A DNA stretch of 53,427 bases from an uncultured Erythrobacter sp. (GTDB lineage Bacteria; Pseudomonadota; Alphaproteobacteria; Sphingomonadales; Sphingomonadaceae). Below, piece after piece: positions 1 to 8,187 of this stretch. Position 1 is the first letter of the stretch, and each line of letters begins with the position of its first letter. The position numbers and the translations under genes are program-made. The notes under the pieces were generated by a model, which was not told the DNA's origin, searched no databases, and was given only the letters and a program-made list of their open reading frames with translations. The stretch covers positions 1 through 53,427 of the forward strand of contig CALCCG010000105.1 in the NCBI GenBank assembly GCA_937899785.1. Direction: 5' to 3'.

Positions 1-1721
1 AGGTCAAGCCGGGTGCCGCGCCATCCCATCCCCTCGGACAACAGGGTCAAATCGGTTTCCACCCCGTACAGCGTTGCGGAAGGAATGTTGCCGGGAGCCT
101 GGCCGCCGCCTTCGATCGGGATCTGATCGACGATATCGGTGATGTCTTCGTAGAAGGGGCGCAGATTGAGCGTTCCCAGATCACCCAGACCCACATTGGC
201 CTCGACCTCAAGCCGCCAGCTTTGCTGAGGCACGAGATCGGCGTTGGTGACGTTTTCGCGGTCCTGGTTGAGATCGACCGTGGCGATAAAGTCGAAAAAG
301 TTGAGCTGGCCCACCAGCCGTTCCAGCCGAGCGGCAATGTTAACTCCATCCTTGACCCGCCAATCGAGCGCGACAAACCCTTTGGGCCGGTAAAAGGTGC
401 GCGTTTGGCCCAGCTCACCGCTTTGGCTGCTGCGCGAATATTCCCCCGCAAGGCTGCGCTGGAACTGCAAGTTGGGGGCCAGTGGGCGGCTGTAGGTGAC
501 TTGCAGTTCGGCGCGGGCTTCGTCGACGCGCGCGGTTGCGCCGTCCAGATCAACCGGGATGAATTCGCCCGAGTCGTTGAGCTCTTTGAGGGTGCTCTCG
601 ATATCAAGAAAATTGCGCACGCCTTCCGTGGCGATCAGCAGGTCTCCGCCAAAGGCTGGAAAGCTGTATTCGGCCCGTGCGATCGTTTCGCCTTCATCCG
701 CATCGCGGGTGAAGCGCGTGCCGACGGGATCGCGACCGTCGGCAAAGCTTGTGATCGATGTGCCGACTGTGGGGCTGTCTTCGTAGCGGTGGTATGCGAT
801 CAGTTTGAGTTTGCCGGGGCCCAGGCGAAACTGGTAATCCGCGCCTAATTCGAAATTGTATTCGTCTTCCGAGAAGCGGAAGTCGCGCACCCTGTCGACC
901 GGGTTGATCACGCCGGTTCGTTCAGAGATTTCATCCTCGCGGAAGAGGAATCCGTTCACTTCGCCCGTCAGGTTGAGCACATTGCCGTTGTCGGCGACGC
1001 GCGTGTAAGAACCGGAAAGGCTGGGATTGTCGGAGTCCTCGGTGCGCTGTTCGTCGCGCGTGTCGATCAAAGCGCCTGCGGCGTCAAAGACGAGTTCGGG
1101 GCCCTCATCTCCGCGTCGACCGGAATTGTTCTCCAGCGCCAGCGTCCAGTCCGTCTTCGCTCCGCCGCCCGCAATCGCGATCCGGCCTTCGTACAGGCGG
1201 GGATCCGTTCCAAAGCTGCGAATTTGCGGGGCGTAGCGGAATTGCCCTGTGATCTTCCCCCCGCTGGCCGTTATGACGTTGAGAACTTGGCCCGTCAGAC
1301 CGCCAATATCCAAGCTCGCGCCATCGACAATTTCAAGCCGCACCACCTCTTCGGTCGGGATGCGTTGCAGCGCGGCGACCGGTCCGTTGGATTTGCCCGA
1401 GATGCGCCGCCCGTTGATAAGAACATTGGTGTCCGCCTGCCCAAGACCGCGCGCGCCTTCGCCCTCACGGATTGAAAAGCCCGGCACTTGCTGAGCCATA
1501 TCGAGCGCGCTGCGGGGTGCAAAACGAGCAAAGTCTTCCGGCGTGTAGCTGCGGCGTGCGGTGGTGCCGCCCGCCTTATCCTCCATCGCCTCATCGCGTT
1601 CAGCGCCTTCCTTGGCGACCTGGCGCTCCTCTCCCGACGCGCGCGCGCTTGCCGACGTGGCCGTCAACGCAAAGGCGAGCGCACAGGATACGCCGCCGCA
1701 CAGAAAGAGCTTATTACTCAT
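1..1721 (-). CDS. TonB-dependent receptor, 3' end cut by window edge
   Basis: Outer-membrane receptor for energised uptake of an unidentified ligand. The minus frame is open from the ATG at 1721 to the window edge, about 573 codons, so the C-terminal barrel end is missing. The N-terminus MSNKLFLCGG is followed by a hydrophobic stretch and an alanine-rich cleavage region, which is a signal peptide. Residues about 55-140 look like a TonB plug domain: SALDMAQQVPGFSIREGEG, VLINGRRISGK, then IPTEEVVRLEIVDGA. The rest alternates polar and aromatic residues as in beta-strands (for example LYGVETDLTLL close to the edge). No classical TonB box is obvious. It is transcribed away from the tRNA-Pro gene. 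The ligand cannot be told from this sequence. Confidence 0.85.
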   Translation of the reverse strand, partial: MSNKLFLCGGVSCALAFALTATSASARASGEERQVAKEGAERDEAMEDKAGGTTARRSYTPEDFARFAPRSALDMAQQVPGFSIREGEGARGLGQADTNVLINGRRISGKSNGPVAALQRIPTEEVVRLEIVDGASLDIGGLTGQVLNVITASGGKITGQFRYAPQIRSFGTDPRLYEGRIAIAGGGAKTDWTLALENNSGRRGDEGPELVFDAAGALIDTRDEQRTEDSDNPSLSGSYTRVADNGNVLNLTGEVNGFLFREDEISERTGVINPVDRVRDFRFSEDEYNFELGADYQFRLGPGKLKLIAYHRYEDSPTVGTSITSFADGRDPVGTRFTRDADEGETIARAEYSFPAFGGDLLIATEGVRNFLDIESTLKELNDSGEFIPVDLDGATARVDEARAELQVTYSRPLAPNLQFQRSLAGEYSRSSQSGELGQTRTFYRPKGFVALDWRVKDGVNIAARLERLVGQLNFFDFIATVDLNQDRENVTNADLVPQQSWRLEVEANVGLGDLGTLNLRPFYEDITDIVDQIPIEGGGQAPGNIPSATLYGVETDLTLLSEGMGWRGTRLD

Positions 1722-1805
1722 GGGGGCTTTTGTAATAATCACGGAGCGGGGAAAAGTTCCGTGGGGGTTTGTCATGCTTTTGGAAAGCCCAAATCGACGA
1801 ACCAC

Positions 1806-1882
1806 TGGTCGGGAAGACAGGATTCGAACCTGCGACCCCCACACCCCCAGTGTGATGCGCTACCAGGCTGCGCTACTTCCCG
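1806..1882 (-). tRNA. tRNA-Pro(GGG)
   Basis: Read on the minus strand the gene starts CGGGAAG and ends CTTCCCG followed by A and an encoded CCA, giving a 7-bp acceptor stem. The T arm contains GGTTCGAATCC. The anticodon stem TCACA/TGTGG encloses loop CTGGGGG, so the anticodon is GGG (proline). The total length is 77 nt including CCA. Confidence 0.95.
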
Positions 1883-2241
1883 AAACCAGTGGAGGCGCGC
1901 GCTATAAGGGGGAGGTCAAAGTCTGGCAACCCGGCAACTGTGTCTTTTGCGGACACCTTTCGCGGCCGATCGGATGCCTTCCCGAATCTGCGTCGCACAG
2001 CGCTTCGCTTTGAGTAGCCTAGTGCCCTAATCCCACAGTCTCCACACTGAGCTGCCTCGCGTGATTGCCGGGTGGTTGAAAGGCTGCTAATCGCGCCCAC
2101 TTCATGGCAAAGGAGGGGCGGGACGCGCCCGTTCGGGTCAGCTCGAACGGATAGCGGCGCAAACCTTCTTGCGATTGCAACCCATCTCTGTTCACCCCGT
2201 CACCGCTGATACATCAACGGACATATAGGCCCACCGACACG
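1883..2241. other. Intergenic region before yajC
   Basis: About 360 nt between the tRNA-Pro gene and yajC. I see no convincing reading frame, RNA gene or strong promoter. A short inverted repeat CGTTCG-N8-CGAACG lies near 2130-2150. The promoter of the yajC-secD-secF operon probably lies in the downstream half, but no good -35/-10 pair stands out. Confidence 0.4.
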
Positions 2242-2565
2242 ATGCTCGAACTTCTTGCGACCACAAGCGCTTCCGCGGGCCAGCCGCCCGAATGGATCAA
2301 TTTCCTGCCGATTGTCGGTATGGTTGTGATCTTCTATTTTCTGCTCTTCCGGCCGCAAATGCGCCAACAAAAGGAGCATCGAGAGAAAATCGCTGCGGTG
2401 AAAAAGGGCGATCAGATCGTCACCGCAGGCGGTCTTGTCGGCAAGGTGATCAAGGTGGATGATCAATACGCCGAGATTGAGCTTGCCAAGGACGTGCGCG
2501 TCAAGGCTGTCAAACAGACCATCGGCGACATCATCCCGCCCGGTGGCAAGCCCGCTAACGACTAA
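2242..2565 (+). CDS. yajC: Preprotein translocase subunit YajC
   Basis: Small inner-membrane protein associated with SecDF in the Sec translocase. It has 107 residues, the usual length. One membrane helix (about residues 20-38, LPIVGMVVIFYFLLFRPQ) is followed by the family hallmark RPQMRQQKEHREK and a soluble domain with GDQIVTAGGLVGKV. It lies 48 nt upstream of secD, the normal yajC-secD-secF order, so co-transcription is expected. The ATG is the first in frame and is preceded by no strong ribosome binding site. Confidence 0.96.
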   Translation: MLELLATTSASAGQPPEWINFLPIVGMVVIFYFLLFRPQMRQQKEHREKIAAVKKGDQIVTAGGLVGKVIKVDDQYAEIELAKDVRVKAVKQTIGDIIPPGGKPAND

Positions 2566-2613
2566 GCGCCCCCACACGCACGCCTACCGATCACGATCAA
2601 AGAAACCCGCGCC

Positions 2614-4215
2614 ATGCTTGATTTCCCCCTCTGGAAGAAGATTTCGCTCTGGACAACGACGCTCCTGCTGGCCTTTGCCGCTTTGCCCTCGCTGCTCGGC
2701 GCGGGCGGGCTGGACAGCGCGGGCAACCTTGATGATCTGCCGCAGGTGAATCTCGGGCTCGATTTGGCCGGTGGATCGCACCTGCTGCTCGAAGCGAGCG
2801 AAGACGATGTCGCCGCCCAGCGGCTGGAGAATATCGAGGAAGCTGTCCGTCTGGAAATGCGCAACGCTGAGCCGCGCATCCGCATCGGCGATGTTTCGAC
2901 GGCTGATGGGCAGCTCTCATTTATTCTCGACAACCCGGGCGATATTGACCGCGCGCGCGGTGAGCTTGAGCCGCTGATCGCGGGCCAGGGCATATCGAAT
3001 GAGTGGGACCTGACGGTCGTCGACACCCAGCGAATGGTTCTGGCGCCCACAAGCGCCGGGCTCGAAACCGCGGTCGACACCGCCATGGAAGCGGCCGCCG
3101 AAGTGGTGCGCACGCGGATTGACAAGCTGGGCACGCGCGAACCGACAATTATTCGCCAGGGCGACAACCGCATTGTGGTTCAGGTGCCGGGCCTTGAAGA
3201 TCCCAAAGCGCTCAAAGAACTGCTGGGCGAGACGGCGGTTCTCGAATTCAAACTGGTCGACAAGGATGCCTTGCCGACGAACGTGCAGGCTGGGATCGCG
3301 CCGCCGGGCAGCCAGATTTTTCCTTTTGCTCCGGAAAGCCGCTCCCCCGGTTCTTTGCTCGCGGTGGAGCGGCTGGAAGGTATTCGCGGCGATAATCTGA
3401 CCGACGCGCGCCCGGGCAACGATCCGGACACTAACGAGCCGGTGGTCAACATCACATTTGACAGCCAGGGCGCGACCAAGTTCGCCAAGCTCAGCACCGA
3501 AAATGTGGGAGAACGTTTCGCGATTATTTTGGACGGGCAGGTTTTGTCAGCGCCCGAGTTCAACGAGCCCATTCTGGGCGGATCGGCTCAGATTTCGGGT
3601 GGGTTCACGGCGGAAACGGCGGCCAAACTCGCGATCCAACTTTCCTCCGGCGCGCTGCCCGTGCCACTGACGGTGGTGGAAGAGCGCAGCGTGGGGGCGG
3701 AACTGGGGGCGGATTCAATTCGTAAGGGCCTGATCGCGATGCTGATTGGCTCAATCGCGGTTATCACGCTGATGGTTGCGACGTATGGCCGTTTTGGCGT
3801 GTACGCGACGGTGGCTTTGGGCTTTAACGTTCTCATTTTGCTTGGCCTCATGGCCGGGCTCAACGCCACGCTCACGCTGCCGGGGATTGCCGGATTTGTT
3901 CTGACCGTCGGCGCGGCGGTTGACGCCAACGTGCTGATTAACGAGCGTATCCGAGAGGAACGCAAAAGGGGCAGAAAGGTACTGGCGGCGGTTGAGACCG
4001 GCTACAAAGAGGCCAGCCGCGCCATCTGGGATGCGAACATCACCAACTTAATCGCGGGCGCCCTGCTGTTCTGGTTCGGCTCCGGGCCCATTCGCGGCTT
4101 TGCGATCGTGCTGGTGATTGGCCTGGCCACCACCATCTTCACCGCGCTGATGCTGACGCGGATGTGGGCCGCGGGTTGGCTGCGCAAGACCCGTCCCGCC
4201 GATATCAATATCTGA
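2614..4215 (+). CDS. secD: Protein translocase subunit SecD
   Basis: Inner-membrane component that uses the proton motive force to assist late steps of Sec-dependent export. At 533 residues it is typical for an alphaproteobacterial SecD. Helix 1 lies near residues 7-28. The P1 periplasmic base starts around VNLGLDLAGGSHLLLE. Later come the conserved FGVYATVALGFNVLILLGLM and the GAAVDANVLINERIREE motif in the RND-like membrane domain. The C-terminal helices end in a basic tail. It lies between yajC and secF with short gaps, as expected for the operon. Confidence 0.97.
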   Translation: MLDFPLWKKISLWTTTLLLAFAALPSLLGAGGLDSAGNLDDLPQVNLGLDLAGGSHLLLEASEDDVAAQRLENIEEAVRLEMRNAEPRIRIGDVSTADGQLSFILDNPGDIDRARGELEPLIAGQGISNEWDLTVVDTQRMVLAPTSAGLETAVDTAMEAAAEVVRTRIDKLGTREPTIIRQGDNRIVVQVPGLEDPKALKELLGETAVLEFKLVDKDALPTNVQAGIAPPGSQIFPFAPESRSPGSLLAVERLEGIRGDNLTDARPGNDPDTNEPVVNITFDSQGATKFAKLSTENVGERFAIILDGQVLSAPEFNEPILGGSAQISGGFTAETAAKLAIQLSSGALPVPLTVVEERSVGAELGADSIRKGLIAMLIGSIAVITLMVATYGRFGVYATVALGFNVLILLGLMAGLNATLTLPGIAGFVLTVGAAVDANVLINERIREERKRGRKVLAAVETGYKEASRAIWDANITNLIAGALLFWFGSGPIRGFAIVLVIGLATTIFTALMLTRMWAAGWLRKTRPADINI

Positions 4216-4238
4216 CTTTAGACAGAGCCAATAAGCCT

Positions 4239-5228
4239 ATGAAACTTCTCAAGCTCGTCCCCGGTGACACGAACATCAAGTTCCTCAAACTGCGCGCGCC
4301 GTTCTTCTTGGTAAGCCTGCTGCTGATCGCCGCAAGCTGGGCGTTGGTCTTGACGCAGGGGCTCAATTACGGCGTCGACTTCGCCGGCGGACAGGAAGTG
4401 CGCCTGACCTTTGAGAGCCGCGAAGAGGCGCCGATCCCCGAGCTGCGCGAGTTGGTCGATGGGCTGGGCTATGGCTCGCCCGTGGTGCAGACTTTCGGAG
4501 CGGACAACCAGGTCTCGATCCGCGTGCCGTTGCCCGCTGAAGTCGAAGAGACGCCCGGCGCTGCGACCGAGATCGGCAATCAGGTGATCGCGGCGATCAG
4601 CTCCGAGTTCCCCGACGCGCGCACGGACGGCAACGACACCGTTTCAGGCAAGGTCGCGGGCGAGTTTCGTCAGGCCGCGTTGATCGCACTGATTGCGGCC
4701 ATGGTGGCGGTGGCGCTGTATATCTGGATCCGGTTTGAGTGGCAGTTTGGCGTGGGCGCGCTGTTCGCGCTGTTCCATGATGTCTCGCTCACACTGGGCC
4801 TGTTCGCGCTGTTCCAGCTCGAATTCAGTCTTCAGATCATCGCCGCGATCCTCTCGATCATCGGCTATTCTCTGAACGACACAATCGTTGTCTACGACCG
4901 CATTCGCGAGAACCTCAAAAAGTACCGCAAGATGCCGCTGCCCGAGCTGCTTGACCTGTCGATCAACGAGACGCTGGCGCGCACGGTTATGACCTCGCTG
5001 ACATTGCTTGTGGCGCTGTTGCCGCTGCTCTTGTTTGGCCCGGCGAGCCTGTTTGGCCTCGTCGCAGCGATCACCGCGGGCCTGTTCATCGGGACCTACT
5101 CGTCGGTTTATCTCGCCAGCCCGATCCTTATCTGGCTGGGGGTGACTTCGACCAGCTTTGTCCCCGAAGAGACCGCGATCGATCGCCAGGAAAAGGCTGC
5201 GCGCGACCGGACCCGCGGCGTCGTCTAG
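4239..5228 (+). CDS. secF: Protein translocase subunit SecF
   Basis: Partner of SecD in the proton-driven Sec accessory complex, 329 residues. The start is taken at ATG 4239 (MKLLKLVPGDTNIKFLKLR), 23 nt after the secD stop, because an upstream in-frame start would run into secD and add 25 unrelated residues. Hallmarks are LNYGVDFAGGQEVRL after helix 1, and in the membrane domain the motifs SIIGYSLNDTIVVYDRIREN and NETLARTVMTS. Its TAG stop lies in the tetranucleotide CTAG, which also holds the stop of the convergent glycosyltransferase gene. Confidence 0.97.
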   Translation: MKLLKLVPGDTNIKFLKLRAPFFLVSLLLIAASWALVLTQGLNYGVDFAGGQEVRLTFESREEAPIPELRELVDGLGYGSPVVQTFGADNQVSIRVPLPAEVEETPGAATEIGNQVIAAISSEFPDARTDGNDTVSGKVAGEFRQAALIALIAAMVAVALYIWIRFEWQFGVGALFALFHDVSLTLGLFALFQLEFSLQIIAAILSIIGYSLNDTIVVYDRIRENLKKYRKMPLPELLDLSINETLARTVMTSLTLLVALLPLLLFGPASLFGLVAAITAGLFIGTYSSVYLASPILIWLGVTSTSFVPEETAIDRQEKAARDRTRGVV

Positions 5229-6427
5229 CCCGCCAGCGCGGTGTAGTGCTGCGCAAGCTCTTGGGCGTGGGTATCCCAGTTGAAGTGCTGGACGAGCGCG
5301 GCGACTTCGTCCGGGTCTGGTGGGTCGGCGAGAATCGCGACGATGCCCTCGGCCACCCCTTGCGCTGAGCGTTCCACCAACCGCCCGGCGGCCGCGCTCG
5401 TCACAACGTCGCGCGCCCCGCCGACATCGCAGGTGACCAGCGGCGTGCCGCAGGCCAGCGCTTCGACCCAGGCGTTGGCGAGGCCTTCATTGACGGTGGG
5501 CAGCACCATGATATCGGCCGCAGACAGGATTACCGGCAAGATGTCGTGATCCACCGCGCCGATCAAATGGACACGCGATTCAAGGCCGCGCTCTCGCACC
5601 AAACGCCGCAACGCCGCCTCTTCTTCGCCCTTGCCCACCAGAAGAAGCCGTGCATCGGGATACGCGCTTTCGAGCCGCGCGAGCGCTTCGATGGCAAGGT
5701 CGTGCCCCTTGCGTGCGACAAGGGCTCCGACGCAGGCGAAGAGCGGCGCAGTATTGGGCAAGTCCAAACCCATCTCGGCCCCAAGCTGAGCGCGCAAACG
5801 CGGGTGACCCAGCGGGCGAAAGCGGTCGCGGTCAAGCCCGGTCGTGTGGATCGCGATGCTCGCGCCAGGCATGCCCAGCGCCCGCATGTCCCGGGCCAAC
5901 GCGTCGCTGACTGCAAGCAGACCGTCCGCTTGCCTCGCGGCTTCAACCATCGCTGCTCGCGCATAGTCGACACCGCCCCAATAGGTGATGTCGCTTCCGC
6001 GCGCTTTGATCGAAAGCGGCGCCGCGAACGCCTTGGCAAGCCTTGCAGCAGCGGGGCCATCGGGGAAGAAAAACTGCGCGCTTACAACGTCGATCGGACG
6101 CTGCGCGTGGATGGTGTGAGCCTGTTTCAGCGCGGCTTTTGTCACAGCCGCCACATTGCGCCGCGCGCCGACTTTCGGGATCAGTGAAAATCGAGGGCGG
6201 CTGACGCTCACGCCTCCCTCCACCGCACGCTCGGGAAGATCGCGCAGAGCGCGGTAGCGCGGCGAAAGCGCGCCCAGACCCAGCGGTGGAACCCCGATCG
6301 GGTTGATCACGCTAACGGCCCAATCGCCGCGCCTCGCCAAGCTCTCCATTGATCGCGCTACAAATGTCCCAAAGCGCGGTTGGCTCGCGTTGGGGTAGAG
6401 CGTGCTGAGAACCAGAACGTGCTTCAT
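5225..6427 (-). CDS. Glycosyltransferase, GT4-like
   Basis: Predicted retaining glycosyltransferase with the GT-B fold, 400 residues. The N-terminal half has LSTLYPNASQPRFGTFVARS, common in GT4 enzymes that bind the acceptor. The C-terminal half has VGALVARKGHDLAIEALARL, LLLVGKGEEEAALRRLVRE and the E-x7-E type nucleotide-sugar site NEGLANAWVEALACGTPLV. No membrane helix is seen, so it probably acts on the cytoplasmic face of the membrane on a polysaccharide or lipid-linked sugar. There are no other polysaccharide genes beside it, so acceptor and donor are unknown. Its stop overlaps that of secF. Confidence 0.9.
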   Translation of the reverse strand: MKHVLVLSTLYPNASQPRFGTFVARSMESLARRGDWAVSVINPIGVPPLGLGALSPRYRALRDLPERAVEGGVSVSRPRFSLIPKVGARRNVAAVTKAALKQAHTIHAQRPIDVVSAQFFFPDGPAAARLAKAFAAPLSIKARGSDITYWGGVDYARAAMVEAARQADGLLAVSDALARDMRALGMPGASIAIHTTGLDRDRFRPLGHPRLRAQLGAEMGLDLPNTAPLFACVGALVARKGHDLAIEALARLESAYPDARLLLVGKGEEEAALRRLVRERGLESRVHLIGAVDHDILPVILSAADIMVLPTVNEGLANAWVEALACGTPLVTCDVGGARDVVTSAAAGRLVERSAQGVAEGIVAILADPPDPDEVAALVQHFNWDTHAQELAQHYTALAG

Positions 6428-6452
6428 GCGGATCGGCTTTGGATCGCGCGGC

Positions 6453-7046
6453 TCACAGTTTTCGCACGAGCATCTGCGTCACCGCGATCCAGGGCGGCGT
6501 GTCGATCACTTGCTGCTTTTGACCACTCTGCACCGGAAGCACTCCGACCAGCGCGCCATCGCCCTTGGGCGCGGTGTCGATCAGCCTTCCGAACACGAAC
6601 CGCCCACCGGGCTTTGGCACTAGGCAGTCGCGGTTGATCGCGCTCGCAGCCTCGCCAAGCGGGACCTGGCGCAGCCAGATGAGATCGCCGGGACGGTACT
6701 CGCTCACCGCAGCGGTGACTTCGAGCACGAGCGGCGGCTCCTCGCTCACCCCTTGCGCCAGTTCGTGCGGCAGCACCGCTTCGCGCGGGTTGGCAAGCGC
6801 GGCGACATCGCTCAATCCCAGCTCGCCGATCACGCGCGGGCGTGGCTGCGCTTCGGAGCGGACCAGCGTTTGCGGGTCCACCTCCAGCGCCACGCCGATC
6901 CGGTCCATCCACTTGGTCGACAAGGTGCGCGTGCCCGTTTCCAGGCGACCGATTGTCTGCGCGGTGGTGGGCGGATCGCACGCCAAGGCAAGGTCGGCCA
7001 GGGTCAGCCCCTTCGCGCGGCGGATCTCGCGGATGCGGTTGATCAT
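6453..7046 (-). CDS. XRE-family transcriptional regulator with C-terminal S24-like region
   Basis: Residues about 3-60 form an XRE helix-turn-helix (INRIREIRRAKGLTLADLAL, then IGRLETGTRTLS and LEVDPQTLV). Residues about 105-197 (VTAAVSEYRPGDLIWLRQV, a GRFVFGRLI strand, WIAVTQMLVRKL) resemble the beta-rich C-terminal part of CI/LexA-like repressors. I do not see a clear catalytic Ser-Lys pair, so self-cleavage is doubtful. A GGAG lies 8 nt before the ATG. It is divergent from the DUF6456 gene, and the 104-nt gap carries a perfect inverted repeat that could be its operator. Confidence 0.85.
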   Translation of the reverse strand: MINRIREIRRAKGLTLADLALACDPPTTAQTIGRLETGTRTLSTKWMDRIGVALEVDPQTLVRSEAQPRPRVIGELGLSDVAALANPREAVLPHELAQGVSEEPPLVLEVTAAVSEYRPGDLIWLRQVPLGEAASAINRDCLVPKPGGRFVFGRLIDTAPKGDGALVGVLPVQSGQKQQVIDTPPWIAVTQMLVRKL

Positions 7047-7124
7047 GCAATGGGCTCCAGTCTGTTAGGAGATAACCAATCAGGTTTTACTTTCCTACAG
7101 ATAGTCGGTTCATTCAAGGGTTAA

Positions 7125-7139
7125 TCACCAAATTGGTGA
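7125..7139. promoter_or_regulatory. Candidate operator, perfect 15-bp inverted repeat
   Basis: TCACCAA-A-TTGGTGA has perfect 7-bp arms around one central base. It ends at the ribosome binding site of the DUF6456 gene (start 7151) and lies 79 nt upstream of the divergent XRE regulator gene. Position and symmetry suit a dimeric repressor. Assignment to the neighbouring XRE protein is inference. Confidence 0.5.
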
Positions 7140-7150
7140 AGGAGACCCAC

Positions 7151-7630
7151 ATGAAGCGCCAACTCGTCGAACGCGAACTCACCAGCGAAGGACCCAAGCG
7201 CGCCAGCGATCCGCGCGGGAAGCGCCGCACGGTCACGGTCAATATCGGCGAATCGCCCATCGCCTGGCTGCACGCGCGCGGCCATCTGGAGGATCGCCCT
7301 TTCGATGCGGGGGAGGCCTTGCGCGGCGACTATGAGCGCGCGCAGCTCTCCCCCAGCGTCACCATGCGCTGGGATCCGGTGCGGGTGAAGACTGGGCCGG
7401 GCGGTGATCGCGGTCTTTCTCCCACCGAAAAGCAGATCGCGGCCAAGCGTCGCTTTGAAGGCGCGCTGGCGCAGGCCGGTAAGGGGTTGGAACACGTGCT
7501 GTGGCGGGTCGTGTGCGCGGGCGAAGGCTTGCCGGAGGCCGAGAAGGCTATGGGCTGGCCCGCGCGCAGCGGAAAGCTGGTGCTAAAGCTCGCGCTTGAC
7601 CGGGTGGCGGATTTCTACCGGATTTCGTGA
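7151..7630 (+). CDS. DUF6456 domain protein
   Basis: A 159-residue protein of unknown function. The start is put at ATG 7151 because AAGGAG sits 7 nt upstream; a TTG at 7133 also opens the frame. The C-terminal region (about residues 100-159, LSPTEKQIAAKRRFEGALAQ through WPARSGKLVLKLALDRVADF) is the DUF6456 domain, which in alphaproteobacteria is thought to resemble a DNA-binding fold. The first half is basic and rich in arginine. The last 130 nt recur in diverged form at 8019-8148. Divergence from an XRE gene suggests a regulator pair, but the role is unknown. Confidence 0.8.
   Translation: MKRQLVERELTSEGPKRASDPRGKRRTVTVNIGESPIAWLHARGHLEDRPFDAGEALRGDYERAQLSPSVTMRWDPVRVKTGPGGDRGLSPTEKQIAAKRRFEGALAQAGKGLEHVLWRVVCAGEGLPEAEKAMGWPARSGKLVLKLALDRVADFYRIS
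7501..7630 (+). repeat. Direct repeat copy 1, 3' end of the DUF6456 gene
   Basis: Aligns without gaps to 8019-8148. By eye 111 of 130 positions match, and 41 consecutive bases near the 3' end are identical. The two copies flank the minus-strand membrane gene at 7641-7916. Confidence 0.85.
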
Positions 7631-7640
7631 GCGAGGCGGT

Positions 7641-7916
7641 CTATGCTCGCCGTTGTCGCTCAACCTTTTGGAAGTGTGCATTGCCCGTCGCGGTTGCCAG
7701 TGCGCCATAAAGGAAAATGCCGGTGAAAATGACGCCAAACATCAAGGTGATAAGGGTCGGTTCGAAATCGCGGCTGAGCATCAAGGCCCGGCGAAAGCCG
7801 GGAGCCATCGCCCATTCTGGGACAGCGCCGGGGACGGCCCAGACATACAGAAGATATGGCCCCCAGACGGCGAACAAGACAATGCCAAGAATGGCCTGCG
7901 CGATTTTTGGCATCAT
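7641..7916 (-). CDS. Small membrane protein, unknown function
   Basis: About 91 residues (90 if the second of two adjacent ATG codons is used). GGAGG stands 2 nt before the first ATG (7916) and 5 nt before the second (7913), so the second may be the true start. Two hydrophobic segments are visible, ILGIVLFAVWGPYLLYVWAV near the N-terminus and LITLMFGVIFTGIFLYGAL near residues 55-73. The tail is short and basic. I recognise no family. It sits between an intact DUF6456 gene and a second, broken DUF6456 3' end, both on the opposite strand, which suggests it arrived by recombination. Confidence 0.65.
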   Translation of the reverse strand: MMPKIAQAILGIVLFAVWGPYLLYVWAVPGAVPEWAMAPGFRRALMLSRDFEPTLITLMFGVIFTGIFLYGALATATGNAHFQKVERQRRA

Positions 7917-7973
7917 TTCCTCCCTGGGTTTCAAGGATGGACTAGCGTGGATTGAGTTAAAGGAGGTTAAAAG

Positions 7974-8148
7974 ATGTTGAATTCTGGGGCGGCGTCGGCG
8001 GTGCACAGATCGCCAGATGTGGCGCGTTGTGTGCACGGGCGAAGGGTTACCGCAGGCGGGAAAATCGCTGGGCTGGCCGGCGCGCAGCGGCAAGCTGGTC
8101 TTGAAGCTCGCGCTTGACCGGGTGGCGGATTTCTACCGGATTTCATGA
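7974..8148 (+). pseudogene. DUF6456 gene remnant (diverged second copy of the 3' end)
   Basis: The frame ending in TGA at 8146-8148 encodes WRVVCTGEGLPQAGKSLGWP and continues as WPARSGKLVLKLALDRVADF, matching the DUF6456 protein with five changes (A/T, E/Q, E/G, A/S, M/L). Homology begins abruptly near 8019. Upstream, AAAGGAGG followed 6-7 nt later by ATG at 7974 looks like a good translation start, but that ATG is in a different frame and would give an unrelated 47-residue peptide. This looks like a truncated gene joined to foreign upstream sequence. Mostly silent or conservative differences suggest it diverged as a working gene in another lineage before arriving here. Confidence 0.75.
8019..8148 (+). 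repeat. Direct repeat copy 2 (DUF6456 3' end)
   Basis: Partner of 7501-7630, same length with no gaps and about 85% identical by eye. Same orientation, separated by the small membrane gene. Confidence 0.85.
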
Positions 8149-8187
8149 TCGGGCGAGGGGGCGATTAGGCGAGGAGTGTTTCCTGTC

